A DNA stretch of 64,000 nucleotides from Impatiens glandulifera. Taxonomy: Eukaryota; Streptophyta; Magnoliopsida; Ericales; Balsaminaceae. The notes below the pieces were generated by a model. It worked only from the letters and a program-made list of their open reading frames with translations, ran no database searches and was not told the origin of the DNA. Made by a program: the position numbers and the translations under genes. Shown one piece after another: positions 61,261 through 64,000 of this stretch; the stretch's first letter is position 1, and every line of letters begins with the position of its first letter. The stretch spans positions 56,936,587 to 57,000,586 of the forward strand of contig NC_061865.1 in assembly GCF_907164915.1 (NCBI RefSeq). Reading direction: 5' to 3'.

Positions 61261-61980
61261 TCATTTTTGGCAATTTGCTTCACATGTTCCCACTGAATGG
61301 TAACATTTATCAGGATCAAATAAACAACAATAGCAGGCAGATTTATCTGAACATGTAACTTGTATGCAATAGTGATTGTAAAGCTTTCTTGTCCATGGAT
61401 GAATATCTCCTGTAAAAATATAATAAAATATTAAATATGTGTATCAAATATTTTAATTTTAAGATAAATAATTTATGTAAATTCTATATCTTTAATAAAG
61501 CTAGTAATAACACCGTTTACATCATTTAATTCACTAAGATAGATTAAGTAAGAAATATTATTTTTTAAGAGACCCTATTTAGAATATCTTAAGTCCATTC
61601 ATTAAAATAAAAATGAAAAAAACTATAATTTGAAATAAAAATAATAATGATTAAAATACTCACCATTAACTTTATTGTTATCCAAATTAAAACCGGTCAT
61701 AGTTAAATAAATTGTTATTAAAATAAAAATAAAATAATAACAAATAAATAAATGGTTATTTTCAATATAATATAATAGAATAACTTGCAAATTTTAGTAA
61801 TTGAAATAAATATCAAAATGATTTACTTTTTTATCTCACCAAAGTTTGAATTTATAAATCATTTTTTAAATAAAATATTTTTTATTAATTCGTACCTGTA
61901 TTGGAGATGCAAACATCAAACATAAAACAAATCATGAAAAAAAGAATAACAATAGAATATGTATTTCTTGAACTTGACAT
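61261..61980 (-). CDS. Secreted cysteine-rich peptide B2 (77 aa as two exons)
   Basis: Exon 1 is 61980-61896 and the last exon is 61409-61261. The signal peptide is the same as in B1. The mature part has eight cysteines, C-x4-C-x5-C-x-C-C-x6-C-x6-C-x3-C, and differs from B1 at a few sites (K to Q after the first CI, F to L after CYCC, R to G, K to N). The 30-base middle exon of B1 is present as sequence (about 61665-61696), but its acceptor reads ACCG instead of ACAG, so it should be skipped; joining the outer exons keeps the frame. It is probably functional, with a precursor ten residues shorter than B1. Confidence 0.82.
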
Positions 61981-62041
61981 TTTCAAATTTATATATTTTT
62001 TCTTTTGATACTGAGTTATGTAATTCAATTGAAAAACTGAA

Positions 62042-62051
62042 CTATTTATAG
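62042..62051 (-). promoter_or_regulatory. TATA box of B2
   Basis: The minus strand reads CTATAAATAG, identical to B1, about 62 bases upstream of the start codon. Confidence 0.65.
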
Positions 62052-62314
62052 GGAATTTAAGGTAATCAATAAATTATATCTTTAATGACTAAATATTTTT
62101 ATTATGACTTTTTTGATTAAAATATATTTTGTAAATTTTTCAACATTTTGTGTGATGATTTTTGTTTAAGTAGATTTGGTAAATATTTTAACTTTCTATA
62201 TGCAAGATTATAGTGTTAATTAGAAATATATTTTTGATATAAATTAATTTGAAATTTTAATTGAAATAAATAAATGTAAAGTTATTCATATTAATACATT
62301 AATATAAGAAAGAA

Positions 62315-62351
<37 letters not shown>

Positions 62352-63689
62352 TACTCAAAATTTCTTTTAACAAATAATAAATTTCACAGTATAAAAACAA
62401 TTACTTACTATAAATCAACCATATTAAGCTTTAGAGATTTCTTAATATTGAAAACAAAAGGAGAAGTAAATTGATATAACAAAATATTTTATTTAAAAAT
62501 TATGTTCACATTTACAGATATTTCTAAATAGGAATACTAGGATCCTTAAATTTATTCAAATCAAGTCTTCTAATTCAGGGAAAAAAAATTAAGAGTTTAA
62601 ATATCCTCTTTGATTTATTTTCATTATATATATAACAGATATTAATTAATATCTCTCTATCATCTATGTTATATATATCTTAATCAAATCTTAGATCTAA
62701 AACCAAATTTTGTTTTTAATTTTATTCATATATTCATATAATTAAAAACAAATATATTAATACATGGTTTTGTTAATTTTATTTATATTTTTGATTTCAT
62801 CTATTTTTCTATCACCCTATAATTATTTTTACACAAAATTGTTTTATAAAATAAATGTTTTAGGAAATTATGAAATATTTTTGTATGTTTTAAAAAATAA
62901 AAGAGAATTCTAAGACTCTTTCCTCCAAAAGTTAAGTGAACTCATTTTTAATGATAAAAACATCTCATTTTTTATAATAAAAAGCAAATATATAATAGTT
63001 TTAATCATAGATCTTTGTAGATATTTGTAACAGTAAAATAAATCTTATTTATAAAATAAATATTCATAATAAAATTTAATAAAAAAGTTAGGACATTAAA
63101 GTATAACTCTTTTTCTTGATTCAAAATTATATTTAATTATAATAAATTTATAAAGTATTAAATCAAATAGATTTTATTCTTAATTGTAAAAAAAATCATT
63201 GTCATTCTAAAGTGGAAAAAGTTTATAAATTTGTATTCATATTATATCAAACTTGTATTTTATTTATTTTATAATCCTTACATATAAAAATGAAAATAAA
63301 TACTGTAAATAATTATTTTTATCCACTATTTGATTGATATTAAGTTTGTTTTTGTTGGATTTTATCTGTTTTTTAATTAATTTAACTATGAAATGAGGTG
63401 TTTCAATAATTTAATGAAATTATTTTTGTACACATATTTTTATTTATACAACCGTGAGGACATCATTCAAGTGTTTTAACTAGAAAAGATACATGTTCTT
63501 TTAACCATAAGATAAAAATAAATTATTCAAAATTTATTTATTTCTAGTACAAATCCAAAAACAACCACATAAATAAAATTTTACAAGATTAAAACACACA
63601 AAAACCATATATTTATCGATCAAATAATGTATATCCTTTTGACCTTCTAAAAAAACAAGACTTACATTATTGAAATACACAAAAACATC

Positions 63690-63870
63690 AATTATCAATT
63701 TTGGATTTTAGAACCAAATTTTGTTAGAAGGTAACATTTGTTTTCCTTCCAACAAAAAATAAAAATGGTATTTTGGATTTTAGAACCAAATTTTGTTAGA
63801 AGGTAACATTTGTTTTCCTTCCAACAAAAAATAAAAATGGTAACACTTGGGGGTTTGATTTGGATATATA
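63690..63870 (-). pseudogene. GDSL-relic fragment of the B unit
   Basis: Only the end of the relic remains (residues around PFLFFVG and NVTF on the minus strand). About 70 bases are duplicated in tandem here (63703-63772 and 63776-63845), which is absent at 38880-38990. Confidence 0.7.
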
Positions 63871-64000
63871 AATTCTTTGTAGACCTTATTTTTTATCTAT
63901 TTTTCATTTAAATAAAAACATTTCTTCCAATTCAACTAAAATTTGTATATTAAATATAAATAACATGAATTTTAATTTTTACTTTTTTTTTTAAATTTTA

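Larger units (their letters stand above)
60230..64000 (-). repeat. Type B unit with gene B2 (continues beyond window)
   Basis: It contains the block matching 32690-32785 (60230-60320), gene B2, its single-copy promoter region and the GDSL-relic fragment at 63690-63870. It matches 26066-28700 in reverse and 38380-39010 in the same orientation. It provides the uninterrupted reference showing how the B1 unit was split. Confidence 0.9.

Overview
This is nuclear DNA from a flowering plant, most likely a eudicot. It is strongly AT-rich, has short GT-AG introns, and carries plant-type Ty1/copia elements, L1-type LINEs, Helitrons and a NAC transcription factor gene. I could not place the species. No bacterial or organellar gene structure is visible.

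The most informative part is a dispersed family of five small secreted cysteine-rich peptide genes. Three copies (type A; 10.4-10.9, 18.1-18.6 and 35.7-36.2 kb) encode the same 79-residue precursor with six cysteines after the signal peptide. Two copies (type B; 27.8-28.5 and 61.3-62.0 kb) encode a related precursor with eight. The type A copies, and B2 on the right, each have a decayed GDSL-esterase first exon upstream in the same orientation. The type A genes lie in a segmental repeat with a period of about 7.75 kb that also carries a solo-LTR-like segment, an array of short hairpins and a 446-bp Helitron. The repeat ends at 23659 and 38379, and the interrupted type B unit ends at 26066 and 38380. 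These ends fit together if the block 26066-38379 is an inversion. Before it, all five genes would have lain head to tail on the minus strand. A 5'-truncated LINE sits exactly at the left inversion junction.

Layout: 1-606 LINE fragment; 607-4036 copia element that kept gag and lost most of pol; 4037-5000 remnant of another copia element on the plus strand; 5834-9529 non-autonomous DNA element with long inverted ends and mirrored 19-bp arrays; 9611-23659 two type A units; 23660-26065 LINE; 26066-28700 type B gene B1, whose promoter region carries a fourfold tandem duplication; 28960-32680 AT-rich tandem repeats, a TACATA array and a 189-bp MITE; 32690-38379 third type A unit, inverted; 38380-39010 severed upstream half of a B unit; 40350-50910 LINE with 8-bp target duplications, itself split by a 9.5-kb copia element that kept pol and lost the gag core; 50919-55440 degenerate tandem repeat of about 1 kb interrupted by a fold-back element; 55591-56218 short NAC gene, the only ordinary-looking regulatory gene; 57.0-60.2 kb repeat remnants including a GACCGAG-rich tract; 60230-64000 second type B unit.

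Functionally, the NAC gene and the peptide genes are the likely expressed host genes; everything else is mobile or repeat DNA. All readings are by eye. Boundaries of old elements are good to roughly 5-50 bases unless a target duplication or splice site fixes them.
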